A stretch of DNA of 64,000 nt, from contig CM049322.1 of assembly GCA_026874595.1 (NCBI GenBank), positions 9,286,400-9,350,399 on the forward strand, written 5' to 3'. This document shows positions 45,970-58,052 of the stretch, in pieces. Each line of letters opens with the position of its first letter. The first letter of the stretch is position 1. The notes below the pieces were generated by a model that worked only from the letters and a program-made list of their open reading frames with translations, was not told where the DNA came from and searched no databases. A program made the position numbers and the translations under genes. Source of the DNA: Sipunculus nudus. Its lineage: Eukaryota; Annelida; Sipuncula; Golfingiida; Sipunculidae.

Positions 45970-47169
45970 TCAGAGAGGGACAATATGATGATTAAAATAA
46001 AAATGCCCCTGTTATTTTGAATGTAATAAAAAATGTACGCCCCAGCCGTGTTTGCATTGTCAGTGTGCACACACAACACTATCCTCACAGAAATTGATAA
46101 AATATGTTCCTTAAGAGCCTGACCAGGCGCTCTACTACTGCATTCGGAATAAGAATAGCTCCGAAAGACATGAGTGAACATCAATCGCGTGTCCAATCGA
46201 GTGGGCAAATAAATCCGAAGGGGAGTTGGTTCTTTGTGTGTGACGGATAGGTTCGCCGGTCCCGCACCCCTATTTACTTATACTCTGATAAACCTAATGT
46301 GGATATTAATATTCCGGAAACGGGTTGGTGGACCAGTCCATAGCATGGGAGTAGCCAAGAGGGATGGGGCGCAGGGGGTCAAGCCCCCCCCCCCCCCCCA
46401 TTGAAGAACTCCCAGTCCTCATGGAATTTCACTTAGTCTAACAATGATTAAATTTTCTAAAACACAATCATGAAAGACCTATAGCTGGTAACTACATATT
46501 TGTGACTGCAATAAAACACAGCACATGCAGAAATAATTTTGTTTCATTCGGACTGATCATGCAAATATTTTCTTTGATTTACTCACCGTGTAAAACTGGT
46601 ATTTCCGATTGGATTTAAAATATGTGGTATTTTATACTCATATATGTGTGTGTGTGTGTGTGTTTGCTTCAACTGCCCTCCCCTCCTTGAATCCTGGCTT
46701 CGCCCCTGCACAGTTTCTGATCAACTTTAAGTTTTGCAAAAGTTGGCGTCATTTCTAACCGTACATTTTAAAATTTTTATTTGCGTATCAATATATAATT
46801 TTTTTCCAGTTTCCAGACAAGATGTACATGTTTCTGTCTGAGGAATTAAAGGAAAACACATCTTAATACTACAGTAATATTTATAACGACGGATATAATT
46901 ATTTTAAAAAAAGGTTGGTTATCACTCATAATACAAGAGAATTGCCAGAAAGAGTAGGGATGAGTATACTCAGCGCAGTCGTAAGCGTATATAAATATAT
47001 ATACTGTCTTGGGACCCCCCCCCCCCCACACACACACACAAAGAAACCCATACTGGCAAAAACAGCAAGCCCTGACATCACTTAAGGACAGTTCCTTGTT
47101 ATTTGAATAGTATATAAACATCACATGACCCGACAAACATATGTATCCTTGCCATAATTTTTTGTTGCG
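45337..47169. other. Non-coding stretch rich in microsatellites
   Basis: (TA)n at 45718-45784 and 45928-45967, poly-C at 46384-46399, (GT)n at 46644-46662, and (C)n(CA)n at 47016-47041. A dispersed-repeat copy (GAGTGAACATCA) lies near 46165-46260. The equivalent of the first CARD exon of the intact NLR is not found. Confidence 0.6.
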
Positions 47170-48031
47170 AACCCCACCAACAACCAGAGAGTATCTTAAC
47201 GCAGAAAGTAAAGATGATCGACAAAAATTCAAACGCTGTCTAGCCAATCACGGGCGAGGCCATGTAGTCCAGAATATAAAAAAAGGTAACAGTGTATTGA
47301 ACACTGATGTCATCTTTGAATTCATAGTTCGAAATCGGTTATAAACATTATACTAACTACTAGTGACACCCTTGTTTGGTGCTAGCTTTATTGTTATCCA
47401 TTTCCTCCAGAACCAAATTCCAACTTTAACCTATCACAACTAACTTTTCAATCATATGATCTGCGGTCAGACCATGGGAAAACATAAGTTGAGCCCTCTT
47501 TTCATATTTATGTCATTACCTTCCTTTTTTTATTAAATCTTTAACCCATGTTTAGGAGAGAATTCTTTTAAGACAGTAAACCTCTCCAAAGGAAAATCAT
47601 TTATTTATTATTCCAAAGAAATGTAAAAGTTTTTCTCAAACCGTAGTTTGTCCACTTGATTCCATATTGCTAGTTGGCTGGAAGTATTAATCGTGTGTTG
47701 TGAGAAATGTACAAAATGAATGAATCACTATATTTGTATCACGGTAGTTTCTTTTATATACATTTCAAAAATTTGAGCTTGCTGGTAAACGGCATTAATA
47801 ATACTTGATTATTCCTCACAGGGAACATACCTTCCTACAAACGTTTCCAAAGTCTGCTGGCTGAGACATTCCTGAAATTTACAACAAGTTAAACATGTGG
47901 AGCTGGTATGAAAGGCACGTGTCAATCCCTATGGACCAAATCTACGTGGGGCTAGTACTGGTCCGCTCGAAAGATGGAATACCGGCAGCTGCCATCAACA
48001 CTTACCCACCTACACAGAGGTAATCTCAGAG
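47170..48031 (+). pseudogene. NLR gene fragment: second CARD exon, intron and linker exon
   Basis: 47170-47285 matches the intact NLR exon 12944-13082 (KFKRCLANHGRGHVVQNI versus KFKLCLSKHGQGHVVQEI). It has lost about ten codons around CARD helix 4 and its acceptor reads GCGA instead of GCAG. 47822-48031 matches exon 13643-13854 (MWSWYERHVSIPMDQIY versus MWSWYDRHMSVPLDEIY), with an intact acceptor and donor but two 1-base deletions that break the frame. The intron between them (536 versus 560 bases) is recognisably homologous, so this arose by DNA duplication rather than retrocopying. No NACHT exon follows; a dispersed repeat starts at 48350. Confidence 0.8.
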
Positions 48032-48349
48032 GTAAAGTCTGTATACCCGTTCTCTATCCTTAATATTATTTCCAGCAAGGTATGCTTTCATCCCAGTTCA
48101 TTTGGGTATTTGCATGTGTGTGTTCACAATATAACTCAGGCAATCATGATCGGAATCTGCTGAAATTTTCAGAGCGTATCGAGTATTGATCAATAGGGAA
48201 TCGATTACATTTTGGTCTGATCTCATGATCAGGATTCAAAAACGTCATCAACGAATATTCACAAATGTAAAGTCATTTATTCACAAATGAACCTAGAAAT
48301 AATGGCAAGAGGTTCAGGTTTGCATTCCTTAGAATGCAGATTTCTCGTT

Positions 48350-49720
48350 TTTAGCTCTGATGGCTGTAGAAAAATACCCTTTGTCCGGCGACCGTCCGGC
48401 CGTCGTGTTGTCCGGCCTTCCGTCCATTAACAGGGCACAAATCATAACAGTTAGACTTTGAATCTTCTAACTGTACCTCCAAGGTGGTCCTTGGCAAATC
48501 TCCTTGGAAACATTAAATAAGTTCATGGTGAACTATAATTTGCGACCTAATGGCTGAAAACATTATTTTAAGCACCCAGACAGTCAGAGAACACAAATTG
48601 TATCTATTACGCTCATAATCTTCTAACGTGACATTCGGGGAATTCCTAGACAAATGTCCTTGGAAACATGAAATTAGATCAGCATGACCTATATTCTGCG
48701 AGATATAGGAAAAAGATGTCACTGAGTCCCCTGAATGACATATGGGCACAAGTCGCATCCATTAGGCCTTGATCTTCTCACGGTATATCCATGGATTTTC
48801 TTGCAAAAGTGCCTTGGAAACCTGAAATTAGGTCATGATAACCTACATTCAGCGAGCTGTTGGCAAAAAACTTATTTTGAGTCCCAGACATACAGGGTAC
48901 AAATTATATCCATTTTCCTCGAAATCTTTTAACATATCATCCAGGGAAGTGTTGGACAGGTCTCCTATTTACTATGAGCTACCGGCAAACTTCGTGATTC
49001 TGTGCAGCCAGGCAGTCACACACGGCACAAAACTTAACTATTGGAGCCAGATACATCTTTTGTAAAATTCAGGGAGAACCTTGGAAAGTCTCCATGAAAT
49101 CTTTAAATTAGGTCACTGTGGCATATATTGTGTGAGCTAGAGGGACAAAAACACGATTTAGCACTGTTAAAGACAGATGGGCACAAATTATAACAGTGGG
49201 GCCTAAAACCTTCTTATTTAAAATTCAAAGAGGTGTTGGGCAAATCTGCTCATATACCTTGATGCCCTGTATTCCACAAGATACGAGAGGAAAACATAAT
49301 TTTGAGCGCCAAGATAGTCAGACGTGGCCATAATCTAAAATGTAGGATCCAGAAATGTGATAAAAATAAGGGCACTGTGACTATAATCTGTGAGTAATAT
49401 GATATAACATTTTTCTCAGATGGGTAAAGATGGTCATTGTTGGACCCAGAGTCCTCTCATTAAATCAAGATCCAAGGGGGCCTGTTAATGCCGTCTAAAA
49501 TCTTCTCAGAAACACTAAATAAGGTCACTGTGACCCATATCCTGTGAGCATTTTGCACCAGATTAATTAGATGGACACAAATCGTAGCAGTTGGACATAG
49601 ACATAAGCATCTCGGGAGTTCTTGGTTAAATCTTGGGAAACCTAAAAAGGTCGCTGTGCCCTATTTTCTAAGGCGTATAGAGAAGACGCCTTATTTTCAG
49701 CACCCTGGAAATCAGTTTAT
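48350..49720 (+). repeat. Dispersed repeat family with ~150-bp period, copy 2
   Basis: Head TTTAGCTCTGATGG and CCCTTTGTCCGGCGACC, then units with GGGCACAAAT near 48432, 48745, 48894, 49024 and 49182. Each carries CCTTGGAAAC, TGAAATTAGGTCA and GACCTATA/TTCTGCGAG words as in copy 1 (30309-31560). Confidence 0.7.
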
Positions 49721-50565
49721 TCATTATTCAAGGTTTGTTAAGAAATATTTTTTGCCATGTATTTAATCTAAGGACACTGGTGCCTTCAAGCTAGCCTTCT
49801 GTTAAAGAATAATCTAAAAGATGATATGATAATAAGTGATGTAGTAATTCAACAGAAAAAAGAATCCAGATTAAAAAGTATTTCATGAGGCGCACGTAAA
49901 TTATTTTGGTTTTATATACTCGTATAAGTCAGGAAGTATTATGGTACACTCAAGGTCCATCAATCCGTTCGTCCAATTTTCATGTCACTGCAATAACGTA
50001 ACAGGCCTTTTACGAATCTTCACGAAACCACTTAAGTTACTTGCCAATGCAAAATCGATTTTAAGCAAAATTCACCTGTAATGAATGAAGTCAGAGGTCT
50101 CCAGGAGTCTCATGTCGCCAAGAAAACGTACAGGGAATATGGTGGATATGATGAATCATCAAAACATATTAAATAATATAAAATCTTACCTAAGTTAGAT
50201 TCCTGGCAAAAATCCATGCATATTTAATGAAATCCGAGTTCACTAGACTTTGGTAGAGCCCGTGAAAATTTACATAAATATCCACAATTTTAATTTTGGA
50301 AAACACCTCCATAAATGAAATTACAATAAACACATAAATATCATTACTGCTTCAGTAAAGCAAATAAACACCAAGAATTGCCAGGCAGTGTGCCAATAGG
50401 ATGATGCATTTTCATCTGTATTAATTTTTTAGCATAAAATATTTATAATATTGGTGAAATTTTGAAGGGCTAAAATATTATTGCTGTCATTGTGTTCAAC
50501 ATATATTGACTCAAAATGATAAATTAAAAAAAAATAAAAGAAAACAACTCGACTCAGTAAGCACT
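49721..50565. other. Stretch without recognised gene
   Basis: AT-rich; no exon, repeat or RNA signal can be supported. Confidence 0.5.
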
Positions 50566-51130
50566 AATAATTGGGCTGATAAGCTAACTTGAGTCATGAT
50601 ACAAGCAATATCTTGGAATGCATCGCAGTATCATCATATTGCATTCATATTGTGGTCAACCGTCCATCATCTTAACATTAGACTACGACTAATGAATAAA
50701 CACAAGAAAATACATCTGAACTCACTACCCAAACTGAAACTTCGTCTCTGTGGTAACGAGTCTTTTCCAGTATCGCGTACAAGTTGGTTGCGATCCGTGA
50801 TAGCCATGCTTGTATTTATGCAAATATGCCAAGGGGTTTACCGAGTTGAGTTAGAATGGAACTTTCCTTGACCATGTTCGGTATTGTTAGAAGTATACAA
50901 AAATAAGCTAAATATTGATCTTGTTTATGCTAATTAACAGTGTACCTGTAGGCCATAATACGTTGTTAGAAATTACAAAAGTAATTGAATCCCCATAGAG
51001 CCTTAAAAGGCGTTCCTCGCTGAACGATGTAACGTCACTCTGACCTTCAGTAAGTTAGTAGTAGACTTTCAGTGTCAGAGTGCCGGAATGGCGCTAATAA
51101 AGTACCAAACAAGCTGGAGTTTTATTGGAC
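50566..51130. repeat. Local segmental duplication block A, copy 1
   Basis: Block with ATAATTGGGCTGATAAGC, TTGAGTCATGATACAAGCAA, ATCGCAGTATCATCA and GCGTTCCTCGCTGAA. It recurs at 53575-53905 (partial) and 55545-56130. Frames that look open here are interrupted by stops in the other copies, so it is probably not coding. Confidence 0.75.
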
Positions 51131-51354
51131 TATAGCCTGTAATGAATGGCTGGAAATAATGTAGATATACATATTACTGGATATTTTACTTGACGTTTAG
51201 GCAAGTATTTTGGAGAATCACATAAGATATTGGTATGGGATCTGTATGGAATTATGAGAAATTATTGAAAATATGATCATATTGTTTCGCCGTGTTGTAC
51301 TAGTATATTTATTCAATACTCTTTCTGATTATTTTATTACAATGAAATATAGAG

Positions 51355-51645
51355 GAGTAGGACGTAGCCTAGTGGTTAAGGCATTGGACTTCGGAGCCAA
51401 AGGTCCCCGATTCGAACCCCACCGGGCCTCAATGGCATGATGGTGAAATCTCGTTATAGAACCTCAGAGATTCGCTCTAATGTCTTAACGACAGGTGATG
51501 ACTTCTGGATTATGCCTAACCCCGTGCATATAAAACCTGTAATCCAGAAGGCTTAATAATAACATAAGATTCTTATCATAGGAATACCTTAATCCTCATT
51601 CAATAGACAGTGCCAACAACAGACCATGGACGTATCCTTTAAAAA
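51355..51645 (+). repeat. tRNA-derived SINE (family 2)
   Basis: TAGCCTAGTGGTTAAGGC is a good A box and CCCGATTCGAACCCC a good B box, spaced as in a tRNA. The anticodon arm is not a proper 5-bp stem. A body of roughly 200 bases follows, ending in a block (CATTCAATAGACAGTGCCA) shared in inverted orientation with 12150 and 43835. Hence a SINE rather than a tRNA gene. Confidence 0.65.
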
Positions 51646-51789
51646 ATGAAATACAGAACACAGAGGGATAAGGTAGTGGTATTGGTTATTGACATACGCT
51701 TTGCCCCTCGAGACAAACTGAGCATCACATACGCTTACCACAACGCTCCATAAAGCCCTGGTCAATTAAAAAGTAATTTGCTAGTAATA

Positions 51790-52050
51790 GTAATTTGCTC
51801 TCCGAGAGCGCAGACCTCCGCCATTTGGTATTGTCTTTCGAAAAATTCCTGGATTCAGATGGCAATCCTGATCACCCAAACCATTTAATCAGTTGTTCCT
51901 TGATACATTTCCGAGATTTCCAGATAACTACATCAAAATCCGTTAATAAAGTTTTAAGTAATGTTGCTAACAAACAGTCAAACATAAAAACAAACAAACA
52001 AACCAGCGCCACCGAAAACATGAATCCCGCTCGGCTGAGGTAATAAAGTA
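51790..52050 (+). repeat. Retroposon 3'-tail-like element, copy 1
   Basis: Contains GAGAGCGCAGACCTCCGCCA, CAGATGG..GATCACCC, ATCAAAATCCGTTAATAA, TTGCTAACAAACAGTCAAAC and CGGCTGAGGTAA. From memory this order resembles 3' ends of RTE-type LINEs and their SINEs. Further copies lie at about 53300-53545, 55195-55510 and 56735-56880. Confidence 0.5.
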
Positions 52051-52739
52051 ACAAGCAAGCTGGACTTTTCTTGAAGTACAGACTATGAAGGGTAGCTGGA
52101 AATAATGTTCATATAAATTTCTGGATATTTTGTTTTCGGAAAAGTGCATTCGACTGTCTCCAGTGCTTTCACAAAAAAGCTCAGGTTACATGATATTCAG
52201 TAAAGTGTTTTGGAGAACCACATGGTATTTTGGAAGAAGATCTGTTTCAAAATTGGAAAGGTCATTGAAAATATGATCGTATTATAGAGTCGTTCTGTAT
52301 TAGTTTTTTTTTAATTTGCCACCCTTTTTGATTATTTAATTATTAAATCAGAGAGGAAACCAACATTCCTAGAATTCAGTGAACTGGACTACTTACGATA
52401 AGTACTAAAATTAAAACAATGTTTTTAAATTTAATTTTATATGTTACACGAATTGTATTTGAGAGGACAAACAAAACACGACTGTGATTTCTTATACATA
52501 TATTGAAATATTGATGACTTGTATAATACTCATTATATTATTATTGACGTTGATCTGCAGTCCCTATATCGATTAAAACACCCAACAGAAAGGAAATGAC
52601 AAACGATTCTGGCTCATGACATTTCATTTTATTTTTCCCCTGTACATTCTTAGATAATCGGTATAACAACTTTTTACAGGCTGAAAATAACGCGTATTCT
52701 GATCCCGACTGACGTTAGTCCAAACTAAGCAAAGTCAAA

Positions 52740-53290
52740 AGGTTTTCTAGAGGTAAATATAAAATAACTAGAAAGAATTTTTCAGGGTTTAAAAGAAGTT
52801 ATTCGAAATCGAATCAAACTTTTGGGAAAAATGAGATAGATAAAGATCTATGTGATATATAAGAACTAAAGGTGAAGCCTTCGAATCGCTGCAGAAGGTT
52901 GTGGTGATTGATAAATTAATGTACGGAAACAGAAGAAAACTTGTTTACTGTAGTGCTGGAAAGGAATAGCAGATCCCAATATAAAAAGAGGCCAAATGAC
53001 ATAGGCACACAATAACTTGAGGGCAATGAGTTTGGTGTATATCTATGAAATCGTCTATAGGAGTTATTATTATGGATGAAAATGCTTGTAATAAAAAGTG
53101 TACTGATACAAGGTCTGCGAGTGCAGGTGAGACCCCAAAGGCGGTGGTGCATACATACATATACATCAAGAGTGTAGTATTTAAAGATTTCTTGATTGTA
53201 ATCACAGACGAGTGTTCAAAAGTTGCTTTAATTAAAGGTGTGGCTCCTCTTTCGACAGTTTTTAATTTAGGATCCCAGGGATATATATGT
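52740..53290. repeat. Local segmental duplication block B, copy 1
   Basis: Block with AAGGTGAAGCCTTCGAATCG, GAAACAGAAGAAAACT, TATATCTATGAAATCGTC and CCCAAAGGCGGTGGTGCAT. Recurs at 54040-54245 (partial), 54820-55185 and 56240-56720. Frames are not preserved between copies. Confidence 0.7.
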
Positions 53291-53299
53291 ATTAACTAG

Positions 53300-53545
53300 T
53301 AATTTGCACTCTGAGAGCGCAGACCTCCGCCATTCGGTATTGTCTGCGATGCACCATTTCTCCTTCGAAAATTCCTTGGTCCAGATGGTGAACCGAATCA
53401 CCCCGAAAATTGTCTCAGTTCCTTTTTTATTTCCGAGCTATCCTGAAAATGCCATCAAAATCCGTTACTAACGTTTTGAGTGATTATGCAAAAACATAAA
53501 CAAACGAACACACGCCGTAAAAAAATAAACCCTTCTTGTTTCAGG
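53300..53545 (+). repeat. Retroposon 3'-tail-like element, copy 2
   Basis: Same word order as 51790-52050: GAGAGCGCAGACCTCCGCCA, CAGATGGTGAACCGAATCAC, CATCAAAATCCGTTACTAAC. The copy is diverged. Confidence 0.5.
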
Positions 53546-53574
53546 TTACAAAGTACACAGCCGTGACAAACCGT

Positions 53575-53905
53575 CTCAATAGGCACTGATAATTGGGCTG
53601 ATAAGCCAGCTTGAGTCATGATACAAGCAATATCTGGGAAAGCATCGCAGTATCATCACATTGCATTCATATTATGATCAACCCTCCATCATCTTAACAT
53701 TAGACTACGACTGATGAATTAACACAAGAAAATACATCTGAACTCACAACCTAGACTGAAACTTCGTTTCTGTGGTAACGAGTCATTTACAGTATCGCGT
53801 ACAAGTTGGTTGCGACCTGTAACCCATGATAGCCATGCTTGTAATTATGCGGTTAAAATTTCAACAAATATGCCAAGGGGTTTACCGAGTTGAGTTAGAA
53901 TGAAA
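53575..53905. repeat. Local segmental duplication block A, copy 2 (partial)
   Basis: Closely matches 50566-50870 (GGGCTGATAAGCCAGC, CATCGCAGTATCATCACATT, GTATCGCGTACAAGTTGG), then breaks off before the distal part present in copies 1 and 3. Confidence 0.75.
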
Positions 53906-54039
53906 CTCTCCTTGTTCCAAAGTTCGCAAAGTCAATAGGCTTTCTGGAGGTAAACATAACAGATCCATGAAGCAGTTGGCAGGGTATAAAAGAATAATAC
54001 GTTATCAAATCAAAATTTTAGAATATTGAGACTGATAAG

Positions 54040-55190
54040 GATGAATGTGGTATATACGAATTAAAGGTGAAGCCTTTGAATCGCGTCAGAAGGTTGTGGT
54101 GGTTGATATAATTAAGGAAAGGAAACAGAAGAAAACTAGATCAGTGTAGAGCGGGAAAGAAAATCAGAACCTTATATATAAAAGCTAAATGAAATAGGCA
54201 CACAATAACGCGAGGCCAATGAGTTTGGTATATATCTATGAAATCGTCATTTTATTAAGTATGACTTAATATGGTTACATGATATTCAGTAAAGTGTTTT
54301 GGAGAACCACATGGTATTTTGGAAGGGGATCTGTTTGAAAATATGATCATATTGTTGGGTCGTTCTGTATTAGTTTTTTTTTAATTTGCCACCCTTTATG
54401 ATTATTTAATTATAGTGAAATGCAGAATTAACATAGTGCAATAAGGTAGTCGGAACAGTTAGTGACGGACACTTTGACCCTCGAAACATTCTGAGCATCA
54501 CAGACGCTTAGCCCTGCGCTTCTAAAGGTCCTGATCAATTAAAAGTGAGTCTGGGTCTCTGTAATACTATCATAGCAGGAAATATAACGTAATAAACTAA
54601 TTATGGCGCTATGTTTTTCGACGTAAAACATGACGTAATGTTCTGATGGTGAAGGTATCTATTTTTTTAAATATATTTTAGTCAAGTAACATGGTTATTC
54701 ATACAATTTATTCAAATGAAATAGGTAACATACTAAAATAGTGGAACCTAAATTAATTTAAATCAGAGAAGAAACCTACATTCCTAGAATTCAGTGAACG
54801 GGACTACTTACGATAAGTACTTTAGAGAAAAATGAGATAGATAAAGATCAATGTGATATATAAGAACTAAAGGTGAAGCCTTCGAATCGCTGCAGAAGGT
54901 TGTGATGATCGATAAATTAAGGTACGGAAACAGAAGAAAACTATGAAATCGTCTTTTTTATGAAGGATGAATTTGGTGGTAATGAAAAGTGTACTGGTAC
55001 GAGGTCTGCGAGTGCAGATGAGACCCCAAAGGCGGTGGTGCATATATATACATATAAATATCAAATGTGTTGCATTCAAAGAGTTCTTGATTGTTATCGC
55101 AGAAGCGTGTTCAAAAGGTCCGTTAATTAGAGATTTGGCTCCTCGGTCGATATTTAATTTAGGATGCCATGGAAATATATGTCCTAACTA
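54040..55190. repeat. Local segmental duplication block B, copies 2 and 3
   Basis: Partial copy at 54040-54245 and fuller copy at 54820-55185. The spacer contains a block (GAGAACCACATGGTATTTTG) also present at 52205-52235, so the duplications are nested. Confidence 0.65.
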
Positions 55191-55194
55191 ACAT

Positions 55195-55510
55195 TTGCAC
55201 TCAGAGACTGCAGATATCCGCCATTTGGCATTGTCTTTGAAAGGAGCGTGTATTAAAGGTGTCTCAACTCGGTCGATAGTTAATTTAGGAGTCATGTTTA
55301 TGTTATTGCAAGCAGGCATCGCAGAAGTCTATCATTTTGTATTGTCAGAGATGGAGCTTTTTTCTTAAATATTTCCTGGACCCAGATGGTGAATTGGATC
55401 ACGCCAAAAAGTAAATCAGTTTTCACCTCCGAGGTTTTCTGAAAATTTACTTAAAATCCATGAATAACTTTTTGAGTAATCTTGCTAACAGATAGACAAA
55501 CCAAGGAACA
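55195..55510 (+). repeat. Retroposon 3'-tail-like element, copy 3
   Basis: GCAGATATCCGCCATTTGGC, CCAGATGGTGAATTGGATCA, TTGAGTAATCTTGCTAACAG. More diverged than copies 1 and 2 and partly duplicated within itself. Confidence 0.45.
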
Positions 55511-55544
55511 AACTCGGAGGTTATAGTCTACCTAGGCCTGGCAA

Positions 55545-56130
55545 CCCAACTCACATGTCACTGATAATTGGGCCGATGAGCCTAATTGAGCCATGATACA
55601 AGCAACGTCGAGGAATGGATCCCAGTGGTCATCAGGTTACATTCGTATTGTGGTAAACAACCCATCATCTTATCAATAGGGTACGAATGCTGAATTAACA
55701 CAAGATAATACATGCGAACTCACAATCAACACTTAAACTTCAAGTCTATGGTAACGAATCATTTCCAGTATCGCATATAACTTGTCTGTCTCCTGTAATC
55801 CGTGCGAACCATGCTTGTATTCATGACGTCGGAAATTAAACAAACACGCAGAAGGGTTTACGAATATACTGAGTTAAAACACACCTTTTCAATCATGTTC
55901 CGTGTTGTTTAAAAGTATACTGAAAATAAAGTTTGGTCTGGCTTATTTTAATGCGCAGTGTATCGGCATGCCATGAGGAGCTGTCAGAAATTGCGCAAAT
56001 ATTTGCATCCTCGTAGGACCTTAGATTGCGTTCCTCGCTGAAGAATAAAACGGCACTCTGACCACTAGTACACTGGCCGCAGAATCTATAATATCAGAGA
56101 GACGGATTTAAGCTAATAAAATACTAAATA
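55545..56130. repeat. Local segmental duplication block A, copy 3
   Basis: ATAATTGGGCCGATGAGCC, GAGCCATGATACAAGCAACG, GCGTTCCTCGCTGAAGAATA. The most diverged but full-length copy of block A. Confidence 0.7.
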
Positions 56131-56239
56131 AGCTGCAGTTTCTTAATCGAGAAAGTATTTGGCAGGGTTTAAAAGAAAACATTCAAAATCAAATCAGACT
56201 TTTGGGTATAATGAGACAGATAATCGCCAATGAAAAATA

Positions 56240-56524
56240 AAAAAATATTAAAGGTGAAGCCTTCGAATTGCTTCCAAGGTTGAGGTGACTAACATAACTA
56301 AGAAAGAAAACAGGAGAAGACATGTTTACTATAGTGCGGGAGAGAAAATCAGATCTCAATATGAAAAAGCCAAAATGACATAGACATAAAATAACGTGAG
56401 GGCAAAGAGTTGGTATATATCTATGAAATCGTCTTCAGGTGTTATTATGAAGGATGCCTTTCATGGTAATGAAAAGTTTACTGATACACGGTCTCCCGAG
56501 TATACTGGCGTCCCCAAGGCGGTG

Positions 56525-56585
<61 letters not shown>

Positions 56586-56720
56586 AGTGTGTGTGTGTGT
56601 GTAAAATCATAAAAAAAATTGCATTTAAAGACATCTTCTATTGTTAACAATTACGCGTAATCAAAGGCTCGTTAATTAAAGATGTAGCTCCTCGGTCAAT
56701 AGTTCATTTATTATTTCATG
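56240..56720. repeat. Block B copy 4 with (TA)n(GT)n tract
   Basis: Block B words as above, with a (TA)n(GT)n microsatellite (56529-56600) expanded exactly at the GGCGGTGGTGCATATATA position, where copies 1 and 3 have short ATACATA seeds. Confidence 0.75.
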
Positions 56721-56944
56721 GAAATAAGTCATTTATAGTCAGTGAGCACAGACCTCCGTCACTTGTTATTGTCAGAGATGCAGTACTGGATCCAGATGAT
56801 GAACTGGATTATCCCAAAAGTTAAACAAGTTCTTTTTGTTTAATTTACGAGCTATCTTACAATGGTCATTGCTCACAAGTGTAAACTAGTATGGTCAGTA
56901 ATATAAATGGTAGTGGTTAGTGTGGTTTTACCATGATGTACATT

Positions 56945-58052
56945 CCTGAGATTAAATGCAACTGACACAACAATAACACAGGACGTGACGTGATCACACG
57001 ATACCCGGAACATTCAAACCATCAACTGACACAACAATATCACAGGACATGACGTGATCACACGATACTTGGTACATTCAAACCATCAACTGACACAAAA
57101 ATAACACAGGACGTGACTTGATCACACGAAACCCGGTACATTCAACCCAACAACTAACACAAAAATAACACAGGACGTGACGTGATCACACGATACCCGG
57201 AACATTGAAACCATCAACTGACACAACTATATCACAGGACGTGAGGTGATCACACGATACCCGGAGCATTCATACCATCAACTGACACAACAATAACAGA
57301 GGGCGTGAAGTGATCACACGATATCCTGTACATTCAAACCATCAACTGACACCACAATAACACAGGACGTGACGTGAGCACATGGCACCCGGAACATTCA
57401 AACTGTCAACTGACACAACAATAACACAGCACGTGACGTGATCACACGATTCCCGGTACATCCAAAACATCAACTGACACAACAATAACACAGGACTGGA
57501 CGTGATCACACGATACCCGGAACATTCAAACCATCAACTGACACAACAATAGCACAGGACGTGACGTGATCACACGATACCCGGTACATTCAAACCATCA
57601 GCTGACACAACAATAACACAGGACGTGACGTGATCACACGATACCCGGTAAATTCAAACCATCAACTGACACAACAATTACACAGGACGTGACGTGATCA
57701 CACGATACCCGGTAAATTCAATTCATCAACTGACACAACAAAAACACAGGACGTAACGTGATCACACGAAACCCGGTACATTCAAATCATTAACCGACAC
57801 AACAATAACACAGGACGTGACGTGATCACACGATTCCCGGTACATTCAAACCATCAACTGACACAACAATAACACAGGACGTGACGTGATCACACGATAC
57901 CCGGTACATTCAAACCATCAACTATCACAACAATAATACAGGACGTGACGTGACCACACGATACCCGGTACATTCAAACCATCAATTGACACAACAATAA
58001 CACAGGACGTGACGTGATCACACGATACCCGGTACATTCAAACCATCAACTT
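56945..58052. repeat. 64-bp satellite array
   Basis: About 17 head-to-tail units (array length divided by period; spacing of TGATCACACG is 64 bases). Unit parts: GACGTGACGTGATCACACG, ATACCCGG(T/A)ACATTCAA, ACCATCAACTGACACAACAA and TAACACAG. Units differ by a few substitutions each. The palindrome TGATCA and a repeated ACGTGACGTGA core recur in nearly every unit. Confidence 0.95.

Noticed and set aside
50596-50871. A 91-codon frame in block A that might be a small protein
   Set aside because: The same segment in copies 2 and 3 carries in-frame stops, and there is no domain or signal.
51365-51430. A tRNA gene at the second A/B-box pair
   Set aside because: The anticodon stem does not pair with a normal 7-base loop, and a SINE body follows.
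52916-53152. Minus-strand frames beginning MHHRLWGL in block B copies
   Set aside because: The peptide similarity reflects recent DNA duplication. Frames differ after a few dozen codons and there is no domain.
56945-58052. A CRISPR array, because of regular repeats
   Set aside because: Units are contiguous 64-bp tandem copies with no unique spacers, and the genome is eukaryotic.
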